NCBI GenBank assembly: GCA_011800805.1
Contig: MPNW01000161.1
Span: forward strand, 402,721-466,720
From: Hirudo medicinalis
Lineage: Eukaryota > Annelida > Clitellata > Hirudinida > Hirudinidae
Direction of reading: 5' to 3'
DNA length: 64,000 nt
A program made the position numbers and the translations under genes. The notes below the pieces were generated by a model that did not search any database, was not told where the DNA came from, and saw nothing but the letters and a program-made list of their open reading frames with translations. Within the stretch, counting starts at the first letter, position 1, and every line of letters starts with the position of its first letter. Positions 49,490 through 61,799 of this stretch are shown here, piece by piece.

Positions 49490-49620
49490 CGCGGCCAATC
49501 TGCTTCAAAGGGGGCCTCGAAAATTAAATCAAGACCTTTTTTTGCTTTTCCTTTACAAAATTGACATAACGCAGGGGCTCGGAATTTATGTCTGTGTGCC
49601 TGATAAGGGAAAGATGTAAT
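49490..49620. repeat. MITE-like element, copy 2
   Basis: Shares CTGCTYCAAAGGGG, TTTTTTGCTTTTCC and ACATAACG.AGGGGC with the block at 30,318-30,635, in the same order but with the middle deleted. A dispersed non-coding repeat. Confidence 0.5.
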
Positions 49621-50128
49621 CTTCGTTCTCAAAAATCGGCGGAGTTCTATAAATGGCTATTGCTCATAATTCGCTCATACGTTTGATGTGCACGCCTATG
49701 GGAGGTGAGATCGGGGATTTGTGACAAATTATGAGAAGAGGAGATTGAAGAAATGTGACATCTCATTGGACCTCCAATTGTGAGATACAAAATAAGGTAG
49801 TCAGCTAGTTTGTGTCTATTTTAGGGGTAAATTCTTCCAGGTCGAGGTTTACGACGATTATCTTTTAACAGTTGTGATCTAATAACGATGATTTTGATAA
49901 AATTAAAAGACATTTCATCATTAATGATTACGACGAACTTTTTTTTTATCATCCAATCCTATTTATTTACCTTTCCCCCTGCGGAGGCGTTTTCATCCCC
50001 CCACAGATATTGCCAGTTGGAGGGATGCAACCTCGGCTGTTGGTGGACACTCCCCAAATTACAAAATCATATGTAACTACCTGATTACTATCTTTTAGAA
50101 AACGTCTCTCCTAGGTGCCAATACCCAT

Positions 50129-51660
50129 TGTAACGTTTATTGTCAAACGTCAAAAGACATAACAAGGCCAAGCTCTAATTCAATAAGGCGTAAAACGACG
50201 CGCGGGTGCGACACTATAAAGATATACATAAGTATCGTCACATCCTCCTTTCCAAATCAGTCTCTATATCGAGCAGGAGTCTTGATTTTCCGTCCAGATT
50301 TTGTGACGACGGATGGTCGAGAACTTGGTGGAAGGAACTTGTCGGTTCTGGCACTTCTGCATGCTGCGCTTATGCCTGAGCTGGTTCTTCCATAGCCTGT
50401 TCGGTAACAGACAGGGGATGTTCTTTAGAGAAGCGTACATATTTCGATGTGAGTCTTCTTGTGGTTCCATCATGAACCATCCATCTTACTTCATAAGATC
50501 TGTAGGGCAACACTTTGCTGATGGAGCCTTTCTGCGAATCAGTCCGATCATCTGGCTTGAAACGTACAGTCTGCCCGACATTCAATGAGGGTCTTTCCTT
50601 GGCAGACATGTTGTAAAATGCCACTTGTTTCAGCTTGACAGCCTTCATAGTTTCCCGTACTTTTGTACTATTTGGAGTCTGCAGGAGGCTGAAATTGGCA
50701 TCAATGTGAAGGTGCGTCGACCAAACTCTACCTGAAACAAGCCGGGGAGAATTGCTTCTGATGGTGTGTTCCTCCAATCCAGTAATGCAAGGACGGATCT
50801 TATCTTCTATAGCAGGGTTGTCCAACACACGGCCCGCAGGCCAGACTTAAATACCATAGAAAACGTCTGGGGAATGATTTCAAGACTGGTTTATAACAAT
50901 AAAAAACAGTTTCACTCCAAATCTAACCTGGAAACGCCTTTTGGAGTGCCTGGAAAGACCTGGATGGAAAATTCGTAAAAACCTTAATAAAATGAATGGA
51001 TAACAGATGTTTTTAAGTTATTGAGAATAAAGGAAACATTATTTATTATTAATAAATTTTTTTCTTAATTTTTGCGAGATTTTAGCTATTTGCGATGATT
51101 TTTGAAAGTCTTTCATGGTTATTGGACGCCTCGAGATCACGTTTTCTAAATTTTTAAATTAATGCGTGAAAATATCTTGACGAAAATTTAAGAGATAATC
51201 ACAAATATATAATTACACAACATACTGAAATTTCCCCACAATAAAGTTTTTATTTAGCGAGTTATTACGAAATAATGGTGTCCTCATGGTTTCCGTCCTC
51301 CCCGTGTGAAGTGTTCATACACTTCGTTGATTTTTCCAAAGTGGCTTTCCAAAGCAACCTTGACTTTCGAGATGTCATGAGAGTCTTCCTCTGGGAGGTC
51401 AAACGAAGCAAAAATGTCGAGTGCCTCGGATCCTATGCAGGCGAGGAAAAATTGCCACTTGCGAGCTGAGATTCATGATGAAGTTTCGCAGCGATAGCTT
51501 AATTCAAATATGCCGCTTAAATATTCGCCATTCGAGTGCAGAATCTCCTGTTACTCTCATCGATGTGGGAAATGGAATCGAAGCCATCTTCTGACATTCA
51601 ATATGGCATAAAACGACGCGCGGGTGCGACACTATACAGGTATATACAAATATCGTAACA
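50129..51660 (-). mobile_element. Deleted gypsy-type LTR retrotransposon
   Basis: A block of about 56 bp repeats in direct orientation at 50,187-50,242 and 51,605-51,660 (core AAAACGACGCGCGGGTGCGA). Read on the minus strand each starts TGTNACGATA, as an LTR should. The lower copy extends to 50,129, with an AATAAA and a terminal GTTACA, about 114 bp in all. Next to the upper copy, 51,580-51,270 encodes a gag-like segment ('MASIPFPTSMRVTGDSALEW', then 'SHDISKVKVALESHFGKINE' in another frame). Next to the lower copy, 50,828-50,370 encodes the end of an integrase ('NMSAKERPSLNVGQTVRF', 'RYRSYEVRW'-type). Protease, reverse transcriptase and RNase H are gone, and a Tc1-like piece sits in the gap. 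It is inactive. Confidence 0.75.
50815..51005 (+). pseudogene. Tc1/mariner transposase C-terminal fragment
   Basis: The plus strand encodes 'RRPDLNTIENVWGMISRLVY' followed by 'NNKKQFHSKSNLE', then in a shifted frame an 'AWKDLDGKFVKTLIKMNG'-like end. The PDLN.IENVWG block holds the third catalytic acidic region of Tc1-type DDE transposases. The rest is missing. It lies inside the deleted gypsy element and runs opposite to it. Confidence 0.7.
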
Positions 51661-51982
51661 CATATTTCGACCATTATTAAATATTCTAGTTGAACTCCAT
51701 TGAAACATTCCACGTTAAATTTATTAGTATCTTCAGGCTTGATTGTATGGCCATAAATGTCTGGAGACTGCTGAATCAAATTAAAGGGTTATAGTGAGCC
51801 TATACGCCTGTGGATCGTCATTTTTATCAAATTCACAGAGTGAGTTTATTTGATTTTGAATACATATTTTTTTAATGCCTATAATCTAAAACGAAATACC
51901 TACATTAAATTGGAATTTATACCATCGCTAAGATATTTATGTTGTGGATTTTTTTCAGGAGATTACTACCTCGTATTTACAA

Positions 51983-54900
51983 ATGCATCCTATTTGGGCA
52001 GAAACTAAAGAATCTAACAAGTTTGGCATAGGTAAGGCTTACACGTCGTCTTTCTTTGGTTGAGTTTAAATACAGAATTTAAACTTTTCAAGCCATTCAC
52101 AATTTTAATGGGCGAGGGACAAACTGCTTAAAACTTTACGTTGGTGATGCCATTAACACAGTTTCTGAATCAAAGGGTTTGATTTGTTTTTAATTGTTAA
52201 TAGCATCAAATTGATCAAAGCGATGATGTTTATGTATATGTATTTGGACATGTTATTTTGATAGCCTCAACAACATGACATTTTTTTTGCAACTTGTGCA
52301 ACTTTTTCTTTGCAATAATATTGCGTTATGATTTTTTTACAGAGTGGTTTTATGGCTATTGCATTAAAGATCCATTGAAGAGAGGTATTTTTCCAAAAAG
52401 TTATATCTTCTTGAAGGAATCTGTTGTTGAATTGCAAGGGTTTGTATTTAAATTGTTGAAAGCAATTTAGTTTATATTTTAAAGTTTTAAATTAAGTGAG
52501 CAAGGTTTTAAATTGTACCCACTTTGGGCTATACTCATAAAAAATATAAAATATATGTTAAATAACAAGAGATGCTGAGTAATTTTTAGTAAGTTGAAGA
52601 CAATGTTGTTGATAGATTTTTTTGTTTCATGTTTTGGATAGATGTTATTATCCTAAAGACCTCCCAATAGTCAGGGAAATAACTGCTGTGCTTAGAGAAT
52701 GGGGTGATTTCTGGAAAAAGTTGTACTTGGTTGGTTGCCATTAGCAATTCATTTTTTGCCACTTGAATCAAATGCAGTCTTGTCTTGTTTCAGAATTCTT
52801 TGGGTGCTGACAGAGCAGATACAATGGTTCTTAAGAAAGCTATGCTAGATTTGATTGATTCAAGAAGATTGATAATGTCCAGGAAGCTGACTGTGGTCAG
52901 TTAAAATAACATTGTTTTCAACATGACATTGCAGGGGTAGTTAGAATGATTAATGTCATGCTATTTCAATTGCCTAAAAGGCAATTAATATTATCATCTA
53001 AAAACGATTTTTATATCAGTTCATCTCCCCGTGATGAGAAACCACTGCATTCATTTTATAAATAGGCATAGGATTTTGTGGCACCCTGTGCCCCATGATG
53101 CAGCCAGCTACTTAATTGGCTCCCTCTCTTTTATGCCAAAGCAATCAATAGCAAGTCTCTTCCTTACAGCCAAGACTGTACCAGCTCTGCCTCCATGAAA
53201 CATCTGCCCATCCCTCAGCAAATAATAGCGCCCACAACAACCGTGGAACACTCATAAAAGTTCTGTCCTATCACCTCATTTGCCATCACTTCAGATCACA
53301 TCAATTTGTTTGTTCTTCATTTTCTGTGATTTGTTGTTGTTGATGACATTGATTACATCTTCCTGCCAAGATTTTCTTCCTCACTTATGTGCTCATACCA
53401 TTTTCATACCAAGTTCAACTCAGTGAAGAAAGCTGCCTACCCTGATATATTGATGCAAATATTTGATTCTTGCCTTTACTATTCAATCTTCAGTTAGGTT
53501 TTTTTTTAGGTTTGCTGGGTTTTGCCACAGACCCTGCAATTCTCATGGATCTACTTGCTTCAAAATCTTGCATTAATGGTATCTCCATATTGAATGTCTG
53601 GACCCGAGCTGCCATGATCAAGCTTTCAAGTTTCTTCTTTGAGCCCAGAGCTACTTAATCACTTAACTTGCCTCTTTGCCACTGCAATGTTTTAACAGGC
53701 TGCACGAAATTGTAAGATTTAACGAAATGAATCGAGATTTCTAGGATGCATGAATGCAACCATTTTCTTGTTAAAAATGTTCAGTGCTTCAATGTGAGAT
53801 TAATGTTTATGTTTTAATTTACGGTCTTTAGGCTTACTTACTTAGGCTTGACTTACCTAGATTGTTAACAATGCCGAAAGTGCTGTTTATATTGTTCTGA
53901 TTACCGTGACAGCATTTTGCTACGTATGTTTCATAGGATGAAATGCGTGAGGTGCAGCAGAAAGTTTCACAGAAGATTGACACTGGAAATGCGTAGGCTT
54001 CGATTACTTCGATTAAAAATTTCACGTGATCTTGTGAATCCGTTCGTTTGAATTAATGTTTCACGTTGAGTTTGTGTAATGTGCCTTTAAAATTTAAATA
54101 TTGACATTATTTATGAATATTTTTAGGAGGCTCGGGCTTGATTTAATGATAAGGGACGACCGTGGAAATGTTATCGATCCTTTGAAAACAAGCACAATTA
54201 GTCTTTTCAAGATGGTTTGTTTGTTATACTATTGAATGATCAGACTTTTGTGGACTCATTGAATAATATTTAGTAAGATTACTGTTTCAATATATAATAA
54301 TATTACTTATGGCATGGTACTTGTGCAGCATCAACAAGCCACAAAAAGAATAAATGAGGAGAAAGAAATGGTGGGTGGTTTTGTTGTGAACCCCTTGTTA
54401 TTAAGTTCATAAGTTTCATTGATGATTATGTTGCGAACCCCTCATTAATAATAACTTCGTAAGTTTCTTTAGTTCACGTAACCTTTCTTTGACAAGATAA
54501 TAGCAGAGTTTTCATGTTATGTTTGTATTAAAAGTTAGTATGAATTTTGAGTTAGTATTCCTAATTTTTAAAATGCTAAATTTTTTTCCATAAAGTCAAC
54601 AGATACAAACATTCTGAAGAAAGCCTATAGTTTTAACTTGTACGTAAACGTGAAGAATTTTGTATGTCGAATTGGCGAAAACGCAAACATTCTCCTGACT
54701 CTGTATGATGCAAAAGAAGGATCTTTCATCAGGTATAATGTTAATTTTCTGTTCATCGTCGACGGGATTCACTCGATTTTACTTCCTTCTTTGATTTGAA
54801 AATGGTTCTGTAAAAATATGGCTTATTTGTCTTGTATTTAATGATTTTAATGCAATCATTTTGTATAATTGGATTTTAGTGAAAACTACATCATGAAATG

Positions 54901-57900
54901 GGGAGACCAGGGGATGCCAAAAGATATTGAAATGTTGAACAATTTAAGAGTTATCTTCATGGTTGGTTCGAATGTTTACATAAATTGGGATAAATAATGT
55001 GAATCTTTCATTAAATTTCAATAAATAGGATGTGATTGAAAGATTATTCATAACTGAAAATTATTCAGGATTTGAGTGAAAAGGATGTGAAGAGGGAGAA
55101 GATATTTCTCGTTTGTCAGATCATTCGAATTGGTGATTTATTGGTTTTATTACTGCTGCAAGCACTTTAACATAACACATTTACATTTGTACTAATCATC
55201 ATCATCATCATCATCATCACCATCATTTGAACAGGAAGGATGGATCTCAAAGAATGTGACTCAAAGAAACTTGCCAAAGGAATGAAGCGACCATTTGGAG
55301 TGGCCTCAATTGAAGTGACTGACATCTTAAGTGGGAAGATGGATAATGATGATGAAAAACAATATTTCATTCCATTCCTACAGTCAGTAATAATTATCAT
55401 CATCAGTGTCATCATGCCATCATCATCACCACTTTTTAACCAGATGTGGAGATCATGATTTCATGGATGTTGTCATCAAAAAGTCCATTGCAGCCAAGGA
55501 CATAAACCATAAGGGTCAAGGACTCTGGGTGACAATGAGAAATCTTTTGGGTGATTTGACATCTGTAAGATATTTTGATGTAGCGTGGCTTGCTCAAGAG
55601 CTTAAGTTATCGAGTTGACGTTGCAGCTTCAAAAAGATTACCCTCACTTGGTTACGAACGCTACCTCGATTGCGAGAAAGATGGGCTTTCCAGAGGTCAT
55701 CATGCCAGGTTTGGTCGATGGCTCTCTTAAACATTGAGGCTAATTTAGAATGATTTGTGTCTTGTGTCATGTGATATAGGGGATGTGAGGAATGACCTGT
55801 ATGTCACCTTGAAGCAGGGGGAGTTCAAGAAGGGAGGCCACAAGATGGCAGATAAGAATATTGAAGTGACTCTCACCATTTGTAATGAAAATGGAGAAGT
55901 TATAAATGTGAGAGTTGTTCCTTAATTATGAACTGTTCCTTCGAATTTGATTGGTCAAACTAATTCCTTATTTATTTCGGTTGTTAATAATAATCAATAT
56001 ACAATGCAGCAACAACAACAATTAATATTATTATTATGAATATCATCGTTAAAACATTATTACAAATATTATGCACTTAGTAATTCCATTTTCAAGGATA
56101 GTAACCGTCATCCTTGAACTTGTTTTAGTTGATGCCACATTGAGAAATATAATTTTTAGAATTTAGTTACATGTAGTTTCAAAGCATCAACATTTTTGAT
56201 GTTTTTCCACAAAAAATGTTATTATTTTGTGTGATTTATAGATTCACTGTTGAAGCTCAAGAAGCACGTGCCTGCTGTAAAATTTAATAATTAAGTTTGA
56301 GGTTATCAGAGGTTTGAAATTGTTATGGCAATAAATAGTCATTTTGAATGTAATTTTCTATGAAGGATATTTCTTATATCTTATATTATGTTCCTTTACT
56401 TCTTATATTGAAAACCGTGTATGTTTTAACACGAGGATTAAGTGATGTCTCACAAATATTTGAGATTGAAAGCTTTCAAGAACTCTCACGAAGAATTGTG
56501 AATTTAATTCAAATCTTATTTAAATATTCATTCCAAGATTTCCCTATTGGTTCCATACTAACTGAAGTCATTCGTAGGATGTTGTTTGAGATATGTGCTG
56601 AATTTCACAACGAGACTTGTTGATCCTTGTGATTTTATCTTCAGAATGTGATAAGTGAAGGTGCTGGAGGTGACATGGTGAGCCACTATAAAAGCATCAT
56701 TTACTACCATGAAGATAAACCAAAATGGTTTGAAACTGTAAAGGTGAGAATACATTTTAATTGGTAATCTTATACTGACCAAGAAATATTTTAATTTCCA
56801 AGATTTAATTTTTCTGGTTTAATTGAAATCTTAATTATAGTTCATTCGCGTAGCACTAAGAGCATATGGCCAGAGGCACTTTTTGCTAAAGACTTAAGTG
56901 GCGCTCCTTTCCGAGGGTGCTTGTGGCTTGTGCTTGTCGAGCCGAGTTGCACGGCATATTGTGATTGTTGCCATTACCATCACATTAACAAATACATATT
57001 TTGTTATATTTTAATCTATTTATTATGAACCTATTTTATGCCTTGTGTTTTCAGATTTCAATTCCTGTCAATGAATCGAGTGGTGTGCATCTCAAGTTTA
57101 CCATGAAGCACAGATCCACTTCTGAAGGTGTGAATTATTTCTTGCTCTTAGTTCTTGCACAGCTGTTCAGATAAAACTTGCAACCTTTTTAAACTTTACT
57201 GAATGTATTCAGCCAAGGACAAAGTAGAGAAATCGTTTGCTATGTCGTACATAAGACTAATGAATGACGACGGGACGACTCTTAGCGACACCATGCATGA
57301 TCTGCTCGTTTACAAGGTAATCGCTTGCATAAGGTTAAATTTGTTAAGACATTTTAAAACTTCTTAAATTAATCATTTCTTACTAATTTGTAGTAGAATA
57401 ATAATCTTTGTTAATTTGTATTATCAGCTTGACACAAAGAAAACAGATGAAGCTTCAAATGTGTATCTGAAACTTCCATCAACACAAAGAGAATTGCAGA
57501 GGATGTCACAGTCAGGGCAGCCGTTGAAGCCCAACAATATTTCCACTGGTTCACTGTCCCTCAGTACAAGTGATAGTTTCCAGATAAGCACTCTCATCTG
57601 CTCCACTAAGCTCACTCACAATGGTAGGTTTCTTCCCAACAATATTCATTGGTGGTTCGAAACTCCGGCTATAGAAATATCTCAGTGAGATTTAAGTCCT
57701 GCTCCATTAAATCATGCACCCCTCCCTTCTGTTCACTGCTGGTGGAATACTTGAGTACAGAAAAATTGAGTACAATTTGTGTTGATTTGACTTATTTACT
57801 TCTCAAAATCATAACATCAGTGGAACCTTAATAAATTGTCATCAAATTAATTCTGAAGATATTAAAAAGGTACATTAGAAAGCTTAAGAGATGTTGAAAC

Positions 57901-60900
57901 CTTTGCTTTCCAGTGATGTGACCAAGTGATGATGTTGTTATTATGCAGTTTGTTGTTCTGCAAAAGAACATAAAAATTATCACTAATAATACATAAGCTA
58001 TAATTGCTAAATAGGCTCTGAATTATCAAGCAATTGCATGGATCTGCGTGTTTTGTTTATGAATGTGTATCGAAGATATTTGATTCTTTAATTACTTGTT
58101 CAAGTTGATCTGATTGGTTTGAAGATATTATAATTATTTGTTAAAGTTGATCTGATTGGTTTGAAAATATTGTAATTATTTGTTAAAGTTGATCTGATTG
58201 GTTTGAAAATATTATAATTATTTGTTAAAGTTGATCTGATGGGTTTGAAGTTATTATAATTATTTGTTAAAGTTGATCTGATGGGTTTGAAGTTATTATA
58301 ATTATTTGTTAAAGTTGATCTGATTGGTTTGAAGATATTATAATTATTTGTTAAAGTTGATCTGATGGGCTTGTTGAAATGGAGGGAGAATCCAGAAGAT
58401 CTCGAGCAACTGCTCAGAGCCTTCATGTTTGTTGATGGAGAAGAAATTGTGAAGGTTCATCAAGATGCATTTTCATCCTTATGTGTTTTCTGGGCTTCAA
58501 TTATTATGAATTATTTATTAATTTCATCAAAATTATATTGGAAGTTTATCATTTTAATTGTGAACTGTTGAGACTGTTTTTTAAATTGTTTAACTTTCCA
58601 AGTCATTTGTTTTCTGTGCAGTTTCTTCAAGACACGTTGGATGCATTGTTCAACATATTAATTGAGAATTCAGATTCAGATCTGTACGACAAGCTCGTCT
58701 TCGATGCATTGGTATAATATTGTCGGTTCCTCTTTAAATTCCTGAATGAACTGCTGATGAATTTCTCTTCCAGGTTTTCATAATTGGTATCGTCTCGGAC
58801 TCCAAGTACAGTCAGTTCAAGCCCGTGCTCGATTCCTACGTGAACGACTCTTTCAGTGCCACTCTTGCTTATGCGTGAGTGCATTTTGGGATGTTATACT
58901 TTTTTATATGAGTTATCATAGTTTGATTACTTTGAAATCTTTGTAGGATGTTGATATATTATTCATGGGATAGCTGTTCAGTAAGAGTGCATTATTAATT
59001 GGTGTCGTGCTTTGCGTAGTTTGCAGATTGGTTCTCGAGGATTTCTGCCAACTGACTGATGACCAAAACCTCTTCATTTCACTTCCACTTCATCCATGTT
59101 AATAAACAACCTTCATATTTTTCAGGAAACTCATGGTGGTTCTAAAATGTTACATAGAGGACGAATCAATGATGGAAACTGTTGAACCTGTTATTAAGGC
59201 TGTCAAATCACTCGACTACATTTTCAAGTTCATTGTCCGTTCGCGACTCCTCTTTGCGTCGTTCGTTGGATTTTTGTGTAAAAGTTGATAAACATAGTAA
59301 TTGAAATTTCTAGTTGCTAACAATCATTTTGATAACAAGAGTGACGTTTGTAAATGCAACAACTACAATGTTGCACGAACATTAACAACCAAGTTATTAC
59401 AATAATAATAAAAATATAATAATGACTTACTAAGGATCTTTGTTTGAGTTGTTTTTATTCTTTCAAACAATTATAGAAGAATGACTTCTCAACTTACTCT
59501 TGCAGGTTGAATGACAATGGAGGAAAGCAGCAATTTGAGATTCTGTTTTGTCAGCTCTTTGAATCCATCAACAACTTGATGAAGGACGGTAGGAGCATCA
59601 AGTTGGTGGTGTGTGACTGTCTCATCAACATTCTGCCTTCTCTCATCTCTCACGTCCTCCTTGTCTACAATCCAATAGATTTCAGGTTGCCTCAACATTT
59701 AAGTCATGAATTAATTTAAATTTTCCAATCGAAGTGCTTCGACATGAAAAGAATTGTCATTTGTCATTCTCCAGTATGATCCTTGTGGAGTGCATCAACA
59801 GTGTCCCAGCAGACAAGCTGCTCATCAGGAGGATGCATTGCATCAACAGTCTCGTGCACACGCAACTTTTCCTCAGTCCAGGCTTGTTGCTTCTTTGCTT
59901 CTCATGGAGCTCTTACATTATTTTAAAATTTGTTAAATACACAAATAAATATTCGCTTTCGGCCGACAGAACATTTCAAACTTCTCGAACGTTTCACTCT
60001 CCAACTTTGCAATTTTGCTTCTAAAATTCTTTAACTCTTCTAAAATCCACTCTTCACCTCCAGTTGTCAGTATAGTTTTAATTCCAAATAATAGAAAAAA
60101 ATAGATCCTGGCTGCTATGGCGAAATGCTAATTGAATTAACTAAAAATGGTAAAATAGAATTAGCCGTCGACTTATGCTTACGAGATTGCTTAAAACTGA
60201 TTTCGGATTTCTCTCGCATTCAGAATGCCGAAGAATCCTTCTGCCGGTGATGCTGGACCACGTGTACAGCCTCATGTCGAGTCATATTGAGTCCATGCAT
60301 GAGCATAACTACAGAGACAGCGATCCAGATACAACCAGGTATAAATTGCTTTCTTTTTTATTTGTTTTTGAAATCTCTAATAATTGAGACATCGTTGCAT
60401 CGTTTAGGTACAATGAACTTGACATTTGCATCAAGATCCTTTCCGACGTCATGGATTACGAGTTTAAAAACATGGGGGTGGGTTTTATTGATGGATCTTA
60501 AAAATATTCTTTTTATATAAAATAAGGTAATTAAAAATCTTTATAAATTCCATGTTGTCTTTTTCCATTGTCAAAATTAAAGAACTATACCATTATTTTT
60601 GCATGGGTGGGCAGACCTCAACACCTAATGAAGACATGATGATCATCAGCAAGAAGATGCTCAGGCTGGTGACAAAAACTGTCATATACCTTGACAAAGA
60701 ATCTTCCCTCATTGTGAGTCGATGACTGATGGTTGCAAGTTAACCAATAATTAAATGTTTCACAATGGAATTCAAATCACCTCTTGCATCAATTGAAGGG
60801 TAACTGCGTGGCAGTGATGACCTCCATCTTGAGGCAGATGACTGAGTATCAGTACACTCAGTACATCACCAGGTTCGAGACTCCCTTCGACCTGCTCGAT

Positions 60901-61759
60901 TACCTCATGGAGATTTTGATGATCTTCGAGGAGTTGATAACCAGGAACGTCTATCCTCCAGATTGGAACGAAATGATCCTCCTTCAGAACTGGTCGGTTT
61001 TTTGGAATTCAATTTCAAAAAGAATAAAGAAGAATAAAGACATCTTTCATTGGCAGGGTTTTTCTGAATACCTTGAAGTATTTCTCAAACACCATCAGGA
61101 GTGAATTCACAACCTCATTCTGTTGTGATGTGAGTTTCTTAGTTTAATTTGTTTATCTTAAATATTAATTTTGGTCTTTATTTATATGTTGTTACAACCT
61201 AACAGCATAACTGAACTCGTAATATTATTTTATTCTCACGAGTATATTTACGAGTATATCTTATGAATTACTTGCTTTCAGCTTTGGAAAAGGTTCTTCT
61301 TGAGTTCCATAGCTTTCATTGTCCAAAAGCCACTACAACTGGAAAACTTTTCTCCTGCTAAGAGGAACAAGATAACCTCTTGGTAATCATTATCAAATCT
61401 TGCCCTTGCTTTTAAATGTTTTTCCAATTAAAAATGAAATTGAGTAGTAATATTCCACTTATTATTATTGTTATTAGAATTAAGACACACCAATCTTCTT
61501 GCCAAATTAAATTAAACTTTGATTTGCTCTCAAATTTGTAAATATTTATTTGAATTTCAGCTATAAAGACATGAGGATTGAAGCAGGGTTGGAAATTCGT
61601 TCCATGTGGAACAACCTCGGTGAGTTGTAATTTAACACACCACAACACAATACAACACAACAAGAACTTAAGAATGGAATAGTTCAATAACATGTTAGGT
61701 AATACCTTATAAGTAATTACAGAGCTATGATTGATAATAGTAAGATAACAATGTAATTG

Positions 61760-61799
<40 letters not shown>

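Noticed and set aside
58100..58426. Minus-strand ORF of repeated [11 protein letters not shown] units
   Set aside because: It exists only because the 42-bp intronic minisatellite has a period divisible by three; it has no start context or homologue.
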